Assembly (NCBI GenBank): GCA_963931615.1
Contig: OZ007032.1
Coordinates: 2,170,001-2,234,000 of the forward strand
Reading direction: 5' to 3'
From: Coprenecus sp902388455
Lineage (GTDB): Bacteria > Bacteroidota > Bacteroidia > Bacteroidales > UBA932
Length of the DNA: 64,000 bases
Shown: piece by piece, positions 9,263-16,766 of the stretch
Position numbering within the stretch: the stretch's first letter is position 1
How the letters are laid out: the number at the start of each line of letters is the position of its first letter
Made by a program: the position numbers and the translations under genes
The notes under the pieces: model-generated
What the model saw: only the letters and a program-made list of their open reading frames with translations
What the model was told of the DNA's origin: nothing
Databases searched by the model: none

Positions 9263-9665
9263 CACCTTCCGAAGGTGAGCCGTTTCCCCGCATTTTCATC
9301 CCACCTTCCAAAGGTGCGCAGAACCACCACCTCCCCGAGAACCGCCTGCAGCCGCATTTCCCCCTCCACCACACCATGCTCACCTTCCGAAGGTGAGTCA
9401 TTTTCCCGCATTTTCGTCCCACCTTCCGAAGGTGCGCTGAAGCACCACCGCCACGAGAGCCGCCTGCAGCCGCATTTTCCAACACCCCACACCGTTCCCA
9501 CCTTCCTAAGGTGAGTCATTTCCCCGCATTTTCGTCCCACCTTCCGAAGGTGCGCAGAACCATCACCGCCACAAGAACCGCCTGCAGCCGCATTTTCCCC
9601 CTCCACCACACCATGCCCACCTTCCGAAGGTGAGTAGTTTCCCCGCTTTTTCGTCTCACCTTCCA
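9263..9665. repeat. Tandem array of 118-bp units built on CACCTTCCGAAGGTG palindromes
   Basis: About 3.4 copies of a 118-119-bp unit start at 9263, 9381, 9499 and 9618. Each unit holds two 15-bp palindromes of the form CACCTTCCGAAGGTG about 38 bp apart. These are joined by conserved segments containing CCCGCATTTTCGTCC and CCGCCTGCAGCCGCATTTTCC. Copies are imperfect (for example one palindrome has CTAAG in place of CGAAG). Frames stay open here only because the repeat lacks stops. No coding function is supported. The array fills most of the 868-bp gap between the permease array and hemW. Confidence 0.85.
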
Positions 9666-9689
9666 GAGGAGTAGGGAAAATGCGCACTT

Positions 9690-9832
9690 GAGGCACTCCT
9701 TCGGAAAGAGTTCGGAGGTGGAACACGGGCAGAATGGCTGTACGAAGTGCTGTAGCGCGGATTCGCAAAATTCACTCCTTCGGCAGGAGTGGCGAAAGAG
9801 GGCTGCTTACCTACTCCTTCCGAAGGAGTCAA
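9690..9832. repeat. Dispersed ACTCCTTC-GAAGGAGT-type palindromes downstream of hemW
   Basis: Three short palindromes related to those in the adjacent array but with an ACTCC/GGAGT outer stem occur at about 9694-9712, 9774-9791 and 9812-9830. The middle one reads ACTCCTTCGGCAGGAGT. They lie just downstream of the hemW stop and may act as mRNA 3'-end hairpins or be remnants of the same repeat family. The rest of 9666-9867 holds nothing else I can recognise. Confidence 0.6.
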
Positions 9833-9867
9833 GAAGAAGCGGCTGTCAGGGGAGACGCGGGACGTAG

Positions 9868-11487
9868 CTACAGCAGCTCGCGGATAATGGAGTCGCTGAT
9901 GAAGAGGCGGGAGGGGGGAATGGACAGGCGGTCGTTGCGGAGGATGAGGGAGCCGGTGGCCAGAAGGCGGCCGATAGAGGTCCGCAAAGGGCGTGGAAGT
10001 TGAGAAAGAAGGGAATGGCACAAGTGCTCTCCGGCGCCGGAACGACAATCGGGCACGGTAGACGATGACGGCTGAGCGGACTCGGGATGACAATCTGGTA
10101 CGGCAGACGACGACGGTCGGCTCATGGCAACGAGGACATCTAAGGGCAGGCCGTCCACAGTGCGCAGGCCGAGCATGACAGTCTCGGTGAGGATGTCCTC
10201 GTCGGTAAGGGTCTCTTCTGATGGCACTGACGGCACAGCACAATCACGGTAACCGGGAGTAGGAAAATCACCGGTAATGGGAACAGCACCGGAAGCGGGG
10301 CCACTGCCCGAAGCAAGGGGGCCTTCACCAAAAGCCGGGGTAAAAGCAGGAGTAACATCGGAGGCAATGGCATCGCCCGAAGCAGAAACTCCACCGGAAG
10401 CAGAAAGACTGCCCAAAGCGGAACCCCCACCGAACGCAGCAATATACCGGTCCAGATCCGGAGCATTCCACCAGCGGCGGCGGTCCCCGTCGAAGGAGTG
10501 GGCTCCGGGCCCTAGGCCAATGTAGGGGCTGCGGTCCCAGTAGCCGCTGTTGTGCAGGGCGCGGCGACCGGGGAGGGAGAAATTGGAGACCTCGTACTGG
10601 AGGTAGCCGGCGGAGGCGAGGCGCTGCTGCAGGAGGGCGTACTGGGCTGCACACAGCTCGTCGGAGGGCTCCCGGTAGCGGCCGGCGACAGCCATCTCTC
10701 CGAGGACGCTGCCCTCCTCAATGCCCATCTGGTAGGCGGAAATATGCTCCGGCCGCAGCCGCAGCACGGCATCCAGGTCATCACTCCACAACTGCATCAG
10801 TTCTTCATCCGAAGAGGAGCCGCTCCCCCAAGCCACCGGATCATACCCGAAAATCAAGTCCAGCGAGATATTGTCGAACCCGGCGGAACGCAGCACCCGG
10901 AAGGCCTCCACCGCCCCATCAGAACTGTGCCGCCGGGCCATCCACCGCAGGCTGCGGTCGCTGAAGGACTGCACGCCCATACTGACGCGGTTCACTCCGA
11001 GCCGCCGCAGGGCCCTGGCGTAGGCCTCCGTGACATCGTCCGGATTGACCTCAACGGTAAATTCCGCGAAGATCCCGACATCCCCCCGGCCATCCCATGT
11101 TCCCGGGACAGCTCTGCCGCCCCCTCCCGGAGCACCGCAGAGACCACCGCGACCGCCTCCCCCAGCTGTTCCACCGGCCAGAGCGAGGGTGTCCCGCCCC
11201 CGACGTAGAGCACCGCAGGGACGTCCGTAGTCCGCTGCCCCCTCCCGGAGTGCCGCAGAGATAGCCGCGACCGCCTCCCCAAGCTGCTCCACCGGCCAGA
11301 GCGAGGGTGTCCCGCCCCCGACGTAGAGCGTTGCAGGCGAGGTGCATTGGCATAAAAAAGCCTTCCGCAGGGAGATTTCCCGCAGAAGGCTCTGTGTGTA
11401 TTGTGCTATCCTGTCCTTTTCCCTGACCGAATAGAAGTCGCAGTAGGTGCAGAACGACTTACAGAAGGGGAAGTGGATGTATATCAT
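9868..11487 (-). CDS. hemW: HemW-like radical SAM protein (heme chaperone family) with internal expansions
   Basis: A 539-residue radical-SAM protein. The cluster motif C9-x3-C13-x2-C16 lies in the opening HFPFCKSFCTYCDFY, followed by GGGTPSLWP (about 54-62), EFTVEVNP, GVQSF, and a HemN C-terminal region near the end (LTDED, TVMLGLRT). HemW proteins are usually about 375-400 residues. The excess here is a duplicated 118-bp segment read partly in another frame (residues about 90-130), a Ser/Ala/Gly-rich insert (about 352-424) and a Ser/Pro-rich insert (about 453-493). The frame is open throughout, so it may be functional, but the expansions make that uncertain. It lies 28 bp after the coiled-coil gene. 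Confidence 0.8.
   Translation of the reverse strand: MIYIHFPFCKSFCTYCDFYSVREKDRIAQYTQSLLREISLRKAFLCQCTSPATLYVGGGTPSLWPVEQLGEAVAAISAALREGAADYGRPCGALRRGRDTLALAGGTAGGGGRGGLCGAPGGGGRAVPGTWDGRGDVGIFAEFTVEVNPDDVTEAYARALRRLGVNRVSMGVQSFSDRSLRWMARRHSSDGAVEAFRVLRSAGFDNISLDLIFGYDPVAWGSGSSSDEELMQLWSDDLDAVLRLRPEHISAYQMGIEEGSVLGEMAVAGRYREPSDELCAAQYALLQQRLASAGYLQYEVSNFSLPGRRALHNSGYWDRSPYIGLGPGAHSFDGDRRRWWNAPDLDRYIAAFGGGSALGSLSASGGVSASGDAIASDVTPAFTPAFGEGPLASGSGPASGAVPITGDFPTPGYRDCAVPSVPSEETLTDEDILTETVMLGLRTVDGLPLDVLVAMSRPSSSAVPDCHPESAQPSSSTVPDCRSGAGEHLCHSLLSQLPRPLRTSIGRLLATGSLILRNDRLSIPPSRLFISDSIIRELL
11110..11340 (-). repeat. 118-bp tandem duplication inside hemW
   Basis: Two copies of a roughly 105-bp segment encoding the LYVGGGTPSLWPVEQLGEAV region occur with a 118-bp offset, in the blocks 11224-11340 and 11110-11220. 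Because 118 is not a multiple of three, the second copy is read in a different frame within the hemW frame, giving a Gly-rich stretch. The original frame resumes before EFTVEVNP. A run of six C on the plus strand at 11082-11087 lies where a compensating one-base change would be expected. Confidence 0.85.
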
Positions 11488-11515
11488 CGCAGGATGCCGT
11501 GGACGCTGACTGACG

Positions 11516-12448
11516 CTACCTCAGCAGTATGTCGCCGGTGCCCAGCAGACCGGACGAGGTGTAGGCCTCGACGGTGTAGACGCCCTTGGTGAACTGCTCG
11601 GAAGCGAAGTAGATGCATACCTCCACCTCGGCGCCCTGGTAATCTACCTCACGCGACTCGGAGTAGACGAGCTGCTCGCCGTTCATCTCGAAGATGCGCT
11701 GCTGGTCGGAGGTCATCAGGATGCCGTCCGGTCCCTTGACGCGGATGTACACGCGCATGGGGCCTTTGGGAGCGATGGAGTTCTCGATCAGAGAGAGGCA
11801 GGTGCGGAGCTTCTTGATACGGCTGCTGCGGTCGGTCTCCTTGTTGGAGGCGTTGATGCCGACGATGTTGATGCCGCGGCCCTTGATCTCGGAGCCCTGC
11901 TCCACGAGCTTGGCGTACTCGTCGGTGGTCTTGCTCAGCTCCTGATAGCGCTCGGCTGACTTGGCGGCCTCGGCACGGGCCAGCTCGGCGTCCTTGCGGA
12001 GGGCGATGTTCAGGGTATTGAGAGAGTCGATCTGGAAGATATAGTGCTTCATGATCGAGCGGAGGGTACCGAGCTCCTTCTCATACTGACGGATCTTGCT
12101 GCGGTTGGCCGCGTCGGTCTGCTTGATGCGCTCAAGCAGCTGGTCGACTTTCTCGCGCTCGCGGTCGAGCTGGACATTGAGGCTGTCATTGTCGCTGGAA
12201 AGCTGGGAATACTCTCCCTGCAGCTCGATAAGCTCGTTGGTAAGATTCTGCTTGTCGATAGTCAGGTCATCGATCATCTTCTGCCTGTCCACCCACACGT
12301 ATGCGAAGACACCTGCAAGTACAACAGCCACTACAGACAAGATTATAACAGTGACTTTCAAGCCCTTATTACTATTACCAGTCCTATTGTCCCGAGGGCT
12401 CCACTCAGGCACGGGAGTTCCGTTTACGGATTTGTTGTTCTCTTCCAT
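11516..12448 (-). CDS. Membrane-anchored coiled-coil protein of unknown function
   Basis: A 310-residue protein. A polar N-terminus (1-28) is followed by one transmembrane helix (about 29-50), a long heptad-rich coiled coil (about 52-185) and a C-terminal mostly beta domain (about 190-310) ending TSSGLLGTGDILLR. Proteins of this plan are common in Bacteroidales and are often loosely named SMC-like, but there is no ATPase motif. The topology predicts the coiled coil and C-terminal domain in the periplasm. It precedes hemW by 28 bp. Function is not assignable. Confidence 0.8.
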   Translation of the reverse strand: MEENNKSVNGTPVPEWSPRDNRTGNSNKGLKVTVIILSVVAVVLAGVFAYVWVDRQKMIDDLTIDKQNLTNELIELQGEYSQLSSDNDSLNVQLDREREKVDQLLERIKQTDAANRSKIRQYEKELGTLRSIMKHYIFQIDSLNTLNIALRKDAELARAEAAKSAERYQELSKTTDEYAKLVEQGSEIKGRGINIVGINASNKETDRSSRIKKLRTCLSLIENSIAPKGPMRVYIRVKGPDGILMTSDQQRIFEMNGEQLVYSESREVDYQGAEVEVCIYFASEQFTKGVYTVEAYTSSGLLGTGDILLR

Positions 12449-12474
12449 TTCAATAATCTACTTTGTTAGTAAGG

Positions 12475-12501
12475 CAAAAATAATACGATTTGCTATATTT
12501 G
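12475..12501. promoter_or_regulatory. Divergent promoter region between 11516-12448 and 12533-13105
   Basis: The plus strand has TATATTTG at 12494-12501, matching the Bacteroidota -7 element, 32 bp before the 12533 start. The minus strand has TATTTTTG at 12475-12482, 27 bp before the 12448 start. The -33 elements are poor (nearest TTTG matches are 22-28 bp away), so this rests on the -7 boxes and the divergent layout. Confidence 0.4.
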
Positions 12502-12532
12502 CAGCAAAATTAATCAAAAACAGCGAAAAATC

Positions 12533-13105
12533 ATGAATCCTAAAGTCCGCCGGGTTGTCCGGTCCATCAAATACCTTTTCGTGTTCCTCATACTCGCCTG
12601 CATCATACTATGTGCAATAACTCTCATAACACCAGGTGCAAAACTGACAGATCTGATCAAACCGATGTCCGAGGGAGGTATGCTCAAGGATGGTGCCTGG
12701 TGGCAGATGCTTTTGATATTCGGAGCGATAGCCGTAGTCTATCCCGGACTGGTCTTTGTAAAGAAAGAGGTAATGATCGAACGTGACTTCGAGGATCACC
12801 GGAATAAAATAATCCAGGAATTCGAGAATGCCGGTTACGAAAAGACCGGAGAAGACGAGGAGAAACTTCATTTCCGCCTGCGTAACCGTTTCACCCGCTT
12901 TATGAGGGCCTACGAAGATGAAGTCACCATCACTAAAGGCGAGGCACCTCTGATACTCAACGGCAACCGCAAAGAAATACTCCGCCTCGAAAGCCGTATC
13001 TCCTATGCCCTCCGCAAGGACACGGAAGAAATTGCCCACGACGACCCGTATGACTTCTCCGGCAGCCCCGGAAACGATGACACCGGCAGCGGAAAAACAA
13101 ACTGA
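12533..13105 (+). CDS. Small membrane protein of unknown function
   Basis: A 190-residue protein with two predicted transmembrane helices (about 12-33 and 57-77). A charged cytoplasmic C-terminal domain is rich in Glu, Arg and Lys and ends in a Gly/Ser/Asp tail. I do not recognise a family. It is followed 25 bp later by a DUF2007 protein and then two secreted paralogues, all on the same strand, so it is probably the first gene of a four-gene unit driven by TATATTTG at 12494. Confidence 0.75.
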   Translation: MNPKVRRVVRSIKYLFVFLILACIILCAITLITPGAKLTDLIKPMSEGGMLKDGAWWQMLLIFGAIAVVYPGLVFVKKEVMIERDFEDHRNKIIQEFENAGYEKTGEDEEKLHFRLRNRFTRFMRAYEDEVTITKGEAPLILNGNRKEILRLESRISYALRKDTEEIAHDDPYDFSGSPGNDDTGSGKTN

Positions 13106-13130
13106 TTCAATAAACCAATCCCGGAACATT

Positions 13131-13352
13131 ATGAAAGTAGTCCAGAAATTCAACAACGCCATCTCGGCCAACATCTGCAAAGGAGTTCTCGAAGAGAACG
13201 GTGTCCCCGCCTTCGTCCTTGGAGAGAATCTGGTATGGTCTACCGGTGCTGTAAACACCGATTTGGTATCCATAGAAGTCGTGGTTGACGACTCGCTCTA
13301 TGAAAAAGCTGTCGGCATACTCAACTCCATGCCGGACGAAGAAAGTATATAA
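13131..13352 (+). CDS. DUF2007-family small protein
   Basis: A 73-residue protein starting MKVVQKFNNAISANICKGVL and containing the DUF2007 pattern: acquisition of a shorter ligand-like beta-alpha-beta fold with VLEENGVPAFVLGEN and VDDSLYEKAVGIL. The family is annotated as putative signal-transducing proteins with PII-like topology; no function is established. The frame is open further upstream to 13005, but the ATG at 13131 gives the family's normal length and follows the previous stop. It ends 3 bp before the next gene. Confidence 0.8.
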   Translation: MKVVQKFNNAISANICKGVLEENGVPAFVLGENLVWSTGAVNTDLVSIEVVVDDSLYEKAVGILNSMPDEESI

Positions 13353-13355
13353 AAC

Positions 13356-14129
13356 ATGAAACTTCCTACCAGACTGCAAGCAATACTGAGTATATTGCTC
13401 TGTACTTCCATTGCTTTATGCGCACAGGAAAACAGAGTTGTTGACATTTTGGTGGAAAACGGACAGCGCTACGACCACCTGGTGCCTGAAGACATGAAGT
13501 TCCTGCTCCGCAATTTCGAGGAATGCAGACTCTTCACCAACTCCGGAGAAGAGCTCACAGGTCTTGTCAACCCCGATATAATGAACAATACTCTGCTGCT
13601 CCTGACTTCCGCCGGAGACACTCTGCAAGTAGCCAACTTCGAAAATATATCCCGCATCATAGCACAAAACAGCGTTATACTTTATAGAGAAGGGAAATAT
13701 GTTTCTGTCATTTCTGAGTATGGGGACATCGCCCTCTCAGAGATGCCTGTTCTGGATATAGAATTTTTCAGCAACAGTGCCGGCCAACCCTCCGGAATAA
13801 AGTCACAGACAGAAGCAACAACTACTTCCAAAACCGGCTCATACACAGTCATATACTCCGCCGACCGCTCCTCGCGCATCAATGCGGCCAAGCAACAGCA
13901 TTATGAGAATATTGAGCGTACCAAGGACATCATAACCGTAAGATGCACATATAGCACAGAATACGTCCTGGTTATCGGTGAGAATATCTATCCCTGTAAG
14001 CTCAGTTCGTTCACCAAAGCATTTCCAGAATGGAAAAAAGCAATACGCGAATTCGCTGAATCCAGCCATACCAACTTCACAAACCGAGAGTCCCTCCAGA
14101 TGCTGTTCGAATTCTGCTCAGGACAATAA
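13356..14129 (+). CDS. Secreted protein of unknown function (paralogue 1)
   Basis: A 257-residue protein with a cleavable signal peptide (about 1-23, ending ALCAQ). No recognised domain follows. The body resembles the next gene (14150-14902) in layout: an acidic early segment containing PEDMKFLL, a DTL motif, a variable Ser/Thr-rich middle, and a conserved C-terminal segment with FPEWKKAIREF that ends LFEFCSGQ. Likely periplasmic. It starts 3 bp after the DUF2007 gene. Confidence 0.75.
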   Translation: MKLPTRLQAILSILLCTSIALCAQENRVVDILVENGQRYDHLVPEDMKFLLRNFEECRLFTNSGEELTGLVNPDIMNNTLLLLTSAGDTLQVANFENISRIIAQNSVILYREGKYVSVISEYGDIALSEMPVLDIEFFSNSAGQPSGIKSQTEATTTSKTGSYTVIYSADRSSRINAAKQQHYENIERTKDIITVRCTYSTEYVLVIGENIYPCKLSSFTKAFPEWKKAIREFAESSHTNFTNRESLQMLFEFCSGQ

Positions 14130-14149
14130 ACCTCAAATATTCATAGATT

Positions 14150-14902
14150 ATGAAACACCTTCTACTACTGCTTACCGCCATCGTCTCCACATCCATCACA
14201 GTATATTCCCAGGAACATGAGATATCCGGGAAATTCGAAATACGTAATGGAGACACCCTGGAATACAGACTGCCTGATGAAGTCAAGTACCTGCTGCCTA
14301 AGTTCTCAGACGCTGCAGTCCTCAATCACGACGGCAGCAGGTCTTTCGGGAAAATCAACATAATGATTCTAGACCACACCCTGCGTATGATAGACCGCCA
14401 CGGTGACACTCTGAACGTCATAAACCCAGAATCCATCAGCAGAATCAGTACTGAGGACATGCAGATAATTCATATCGACGACAAGTATATGGAGATTCTG
14501 GCCACATATCAGGACATAACGCTTTCTGCCGGACACTACCTGTCCATAAACTATCGGAAAGGCAGCAATGGATCAAATGCGAACTCTTCTTTCTTAGAGA
14601 GATTTGGATCAAGCGTATCGTTCTTCTCCACCAATAATTACGGCGGCATAGGAAACAATGTTTTCAGTTCCGGTCCCGGCAATTTATCTCAAGATAGAAC
14701 CTACACCGGAGAATACACCCGACGCACTCAGTACGTACTGACAGCAGGCAACAGAATATTCCCTGCAAACGAGAAGTCATTTATAATGATATTCCCAAAA
14801 AAGAAAAAGGCAATCAAAGAGTTCTTATCATATTTCCAGACCGACTTTTCCAACCCCGAATTCCTTCTGACGCTGTTCGAATTCTGCACCGGGCAACAGT
14901 AA
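14150..14902 (+). CDS. Secreted protein of unknown function (paralogue 2)
   Basis: A 250-residue protein with an N-terminal signal peptide (about 1-20, ending VYSQ). It shares with its upstream neighbour the segment PDEVKYLLPKF, a DTL motif followed by I/V-N-P/F-E-x-I-S-R-I, the pattern RxxxTVQY-like near 190-200, and the C-terminal LFEFCTGQ. A tandem duplication seems likely. No catalytic motif or membrane helix is evident after the signal. It lies 20 bp after paralogue 1. Confidence 0.75.
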   Translation: MKHLLLLLTAIVSTSITVYSQEHEISGKFEIRNGDTLEYRLPDEVKYLLPKFSDAAVLNHDGSRSFGKINIMILDHTLRMIDRHGDTLNVINPESISRISTEDMQIIHIDDKYMEILATYQDITLSAGHYLSINYRKGSNGSNANSSFLERFGSSVSFFSTNNYGGIGNNVFSSGPGNLSQDRTYTGEYTRRTQYVLTAGNRIFPANEKSFIMIFPKKKKAIKEFLSYFQTDFSNPEFLLTLFEFCTGQQ

Positions 14903-14926
14903 TTTCAAAAAATTTTTCTTAAAAAA

Positions 14927-14957
14927 TTTGGAGATTTCCAAAATCTATCTACCTTTG
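14927..14957 (+). promoter_or_regulatory. Bacteroidota housekeeping promoter of the ABC/GntR operon
   Basis: TTTG at 14927-14930, a 19-base gap, then TACCTTTG at 14950-14957, an exact match to TTTG-N19-TAnnTTTG. The -7 element lies inside the left arm of a 16-bp inverted repeat, which suggests repression by occlusion. Confidence 0.75.
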
Positions 14958-14992
14958 CAGTGTACTAGCAAACTAATACACTGCAAAGGTAG
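14949..14992 (+). promoter_or_regulatory. Putative YtrA-type GntR operator (16-bp inverted repeat)
   Basis: Perfect 16-bp arms at 14949-14964 and 14977-14992 flank a 12-bp spacer. The inner part reads AGTGTA, 12 bp, TACACT, close to the inverted repeat AGTGTA-13bp-AACACT reported for YtrA in Bacillus subtilis (from memory). It covers the -7 box, and the operon it precedes encodes a YtrA-type regulator, so autoregulation is likely. Confidence 0.65.
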
Positions 14993-15030
14993 TACATTTG
15001 TGACTGTAATAACATCAAAAAGTATAAGTT

Positions 15031-15873
15031 ATGGACACCAACAACCCGGTCGTCAAGATCGACCACCTGAAGTTCAACTACAAGAAACACATCGTGTTCG
15101 AGGACCTGAGCCTTGAGCTGGAGCCGGGCCGCATCTACGGCCTGCTCGGTGAGAACGGCGTCGGCAAGACCACCTTGCTGCGTATCATCTGCGGCCTGCT
15201 CAGTGCCAGGGAGGGCAGCTGCACAGTCAACGGGATTCCCAGCGGAAAACGCAACCCGGAGATGCTCAAAGACATCTACTACGTACCCGAGATATTCTTC
15301 GCTCCGGCCATCAGCGTCAACACCTTCGCCAAGAGCAATTCCCTGCTCTACCCCCGCTGGGACGCCGATCAGTTTCAGAAACTCTGCCTGACCTTCGAAG
15401 TTGACCCCTCCTACAGGTTCGACAAACTCTCCCACGGCCAGCAGAAGAAGGCCCTGATAGCATTTTCCCTGGCTTTGAATACCAGGATTCTCCTGATGGA
15501 CGAGCCCTCCAACGGACTGGACATACCCTCGAAGACCACCCTGCGCAGGGTCATCTCCGAGTGCGCGACCGAAGACAAGCTCATCGCCATCTCGACCCAT
15601 CAGGTACGCGACCTGGAGAACCTCATCGACCCGGTCATCATACTGGACCGCAGCGGCCTGATCATCAACTCATCCATCGAGCAGATAAGCGAGAAACTCT
15701 TCTTCACCATGAGCCAGGAACTGGATCCGGAGGCCTACTGGAGTGAAAGCAGCCTCAGCGGTTACTACCAGGTCGTTCCCAACCGCGAGGGCATGCCTTC
15801 CAGAGTAAACCTCGAAGCCCTCTTCAACGCCGCCCTCAGAAACAAGGAAACATTCAAGGCACTGTTCAGATAA
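15031..15873 (+). CDS. ABC transporter ATP-binding protein (YtrB-like)
   Basis: A 280-residue ATPase. Walker A is GENGVGKTT (about 38-46), the signature motif is the variant LSHGQQKK (about 134-141), Walker B with catalytic Glu is ILLMDEPSNGLD, and the switch His lies in ISTHQV. The C-terminal 60 residues are a divergent extension. It is followed by a multi-helix membrane protein and a GntR regulator, the usual YtrA-type cassette. Such cassettes often respond to cell-envelope stress or antibiotics; the substrate here is unknown. Confidence 0.9.
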   Translation: MDTNNPVVKIDHLKFNYKKHIVFEDLSLELEPGRIYGLLGENGVGKTTLLRIICGLLSAREGSCTVNGIPSGKRNPEMLKDIYYVPEIFFAPAISVNTFAKSNSLLYPRWDADQFQKLCLTFEVDPSYRFDKLSHGQQKKALIAFSLALNTRILLMDEPSNGLDIPSKTTLRRVISECATEDKLIAISTHQVRDLENLIDPVIILDRSGLIINSSIEQISEKLFFTMSQELDPEAYWSESSLSGYYQVVPNREGMPSRVNLEALFNAALRNKETFKALFR

Positions 15874-15903
15874 CAAATCATTCAAATCAAACTTACCACA
15901 GAC

Positions 15904-16743
15904 ATGAACGCAACATTCAACATACGCAGATTCGGGCTCAACATCTACAAGGAGCTCCTCGAAAAATACAGGATCATCCTCGGCTTCTGGGCCGTGATAG
16001 TACTGGTATACCTGATGTTCTGGGGCATGACGCTCCTACTTGGAAGCAACGTAGGTGAATACACCCGCGGGACTGTCGCCATCACCATGCTGCAGTTCTA
16101 CTGCTGCCTGGTTCCCTTCCTGATCTACAAAAACGAGAACCGTCACATCGAGGGTACATTCTACGGCATCGCCCCGGCATCCACACTCGAGAAGACCCTG
16201 ACCATCTTCGTAATAGTCACCCTCCTCTTCCCCACCCTGACCACCGTACTGATGCTGTCGCTTGACTCTCTGCTCTCCGTGATGCCCACTCAGAGCGGTT
16301 TCAGCGGACACATCTGGAACACTGTTTTCTCATCCGACCGGTTCCTGAGCGGACTGGAGAATTCGATGTCCACAGAAGAGGGCAGAAACATGCTGGACAC
16401 ACTTTTCTTCGAAATTCCCAATATCTTCTTCAACCCCTTCCTGGGCCTGATTCTCAGCCAGTCCTCAGTCATCTTCTTCGCCATGCTCTTCCGCAGCCAC
16501 AAGATAGGCAAAACCCTCCTGTTATTCTGCGGCATAGGATTCCTGGTGTCGATAGGCGCCACTTGGTCGATAGTTGCCACCGTAAAACATCTCGAAGCCG
16601 AGTCCCTCAGCGCCATGGATGCAGAAATCATGGTGAGATGGATGAAGAATTTCGTCAAGACAGTCATGGTCTTCACCTGCTACATACTTCCCATCGTGTT
16701 CTGGGTTCTCACCTACTTCCGAATCCGCAAAATCCAATACTAA
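15904..16743 (+). CDS. ABC-2-like membrane protein, permease partner of the YtrB-like ATPase
   Basis: A 279-residue hydrophobic protein with about six predicted helices, near residues 20-45, 55-75, 95-115, 175-195, 205-230 and 245-270. A larger extracytoplasmic segment lies between the third and fourth. No strong family motif is present. Its position between the ATPase (30 bp upstream) and the GntR regulator (23 bp downstream) identifies it as the transmembrane component by context. Confidence 0.75.
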   Translation: MNATFNIRRFGLNIYKELLEKYRIILGFWAVIVLVYLMFWGMTLLLGSNVGEYTRGTVAITMLQFYCCLVPFLIYKNENRHIEGTFYGIAPASTLEKTLTIFVIVTLLFPTLTTVLMLSLDSLLSVMPTQSGFSGHIWNTVFSSDRFLSGLENSMSTEEGRNMLDTLFFEIPNIFFNPFLGLILSQSSVIFFAMLFRSHKIGKTLLLFCGIGFLVSIGATWSIVATVKHLEAESLSAMDAEIMVRWMKNFVKTVMVFTCYILPIVFWVLTYFRIRKIQY

Positions 16744-16766
16744 TCCCTTCTTAAAATCATATAATC

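Noticed and set aside
9263..9665. CRISPR array
   Set aside because: The whole 118-bp unit is repeated, spacers are not unique, repeats are 15-bp palindromes, and no cas genes are present.
9175..9768. A 197-residue open frame (minus) and other frames across the palindromic array
   Set aside because: The frames exist because the 118-bp unit lacks stops; the translation is a repeat of the palindrome and has no domain, signal or promoter.
9868..11487. hemW as a plain pseudogene
   Set aside because: The frame is open from the CxxxCxxC start to the C-terminal region despite the duplication and inserts; loss of function is possible but not shown.
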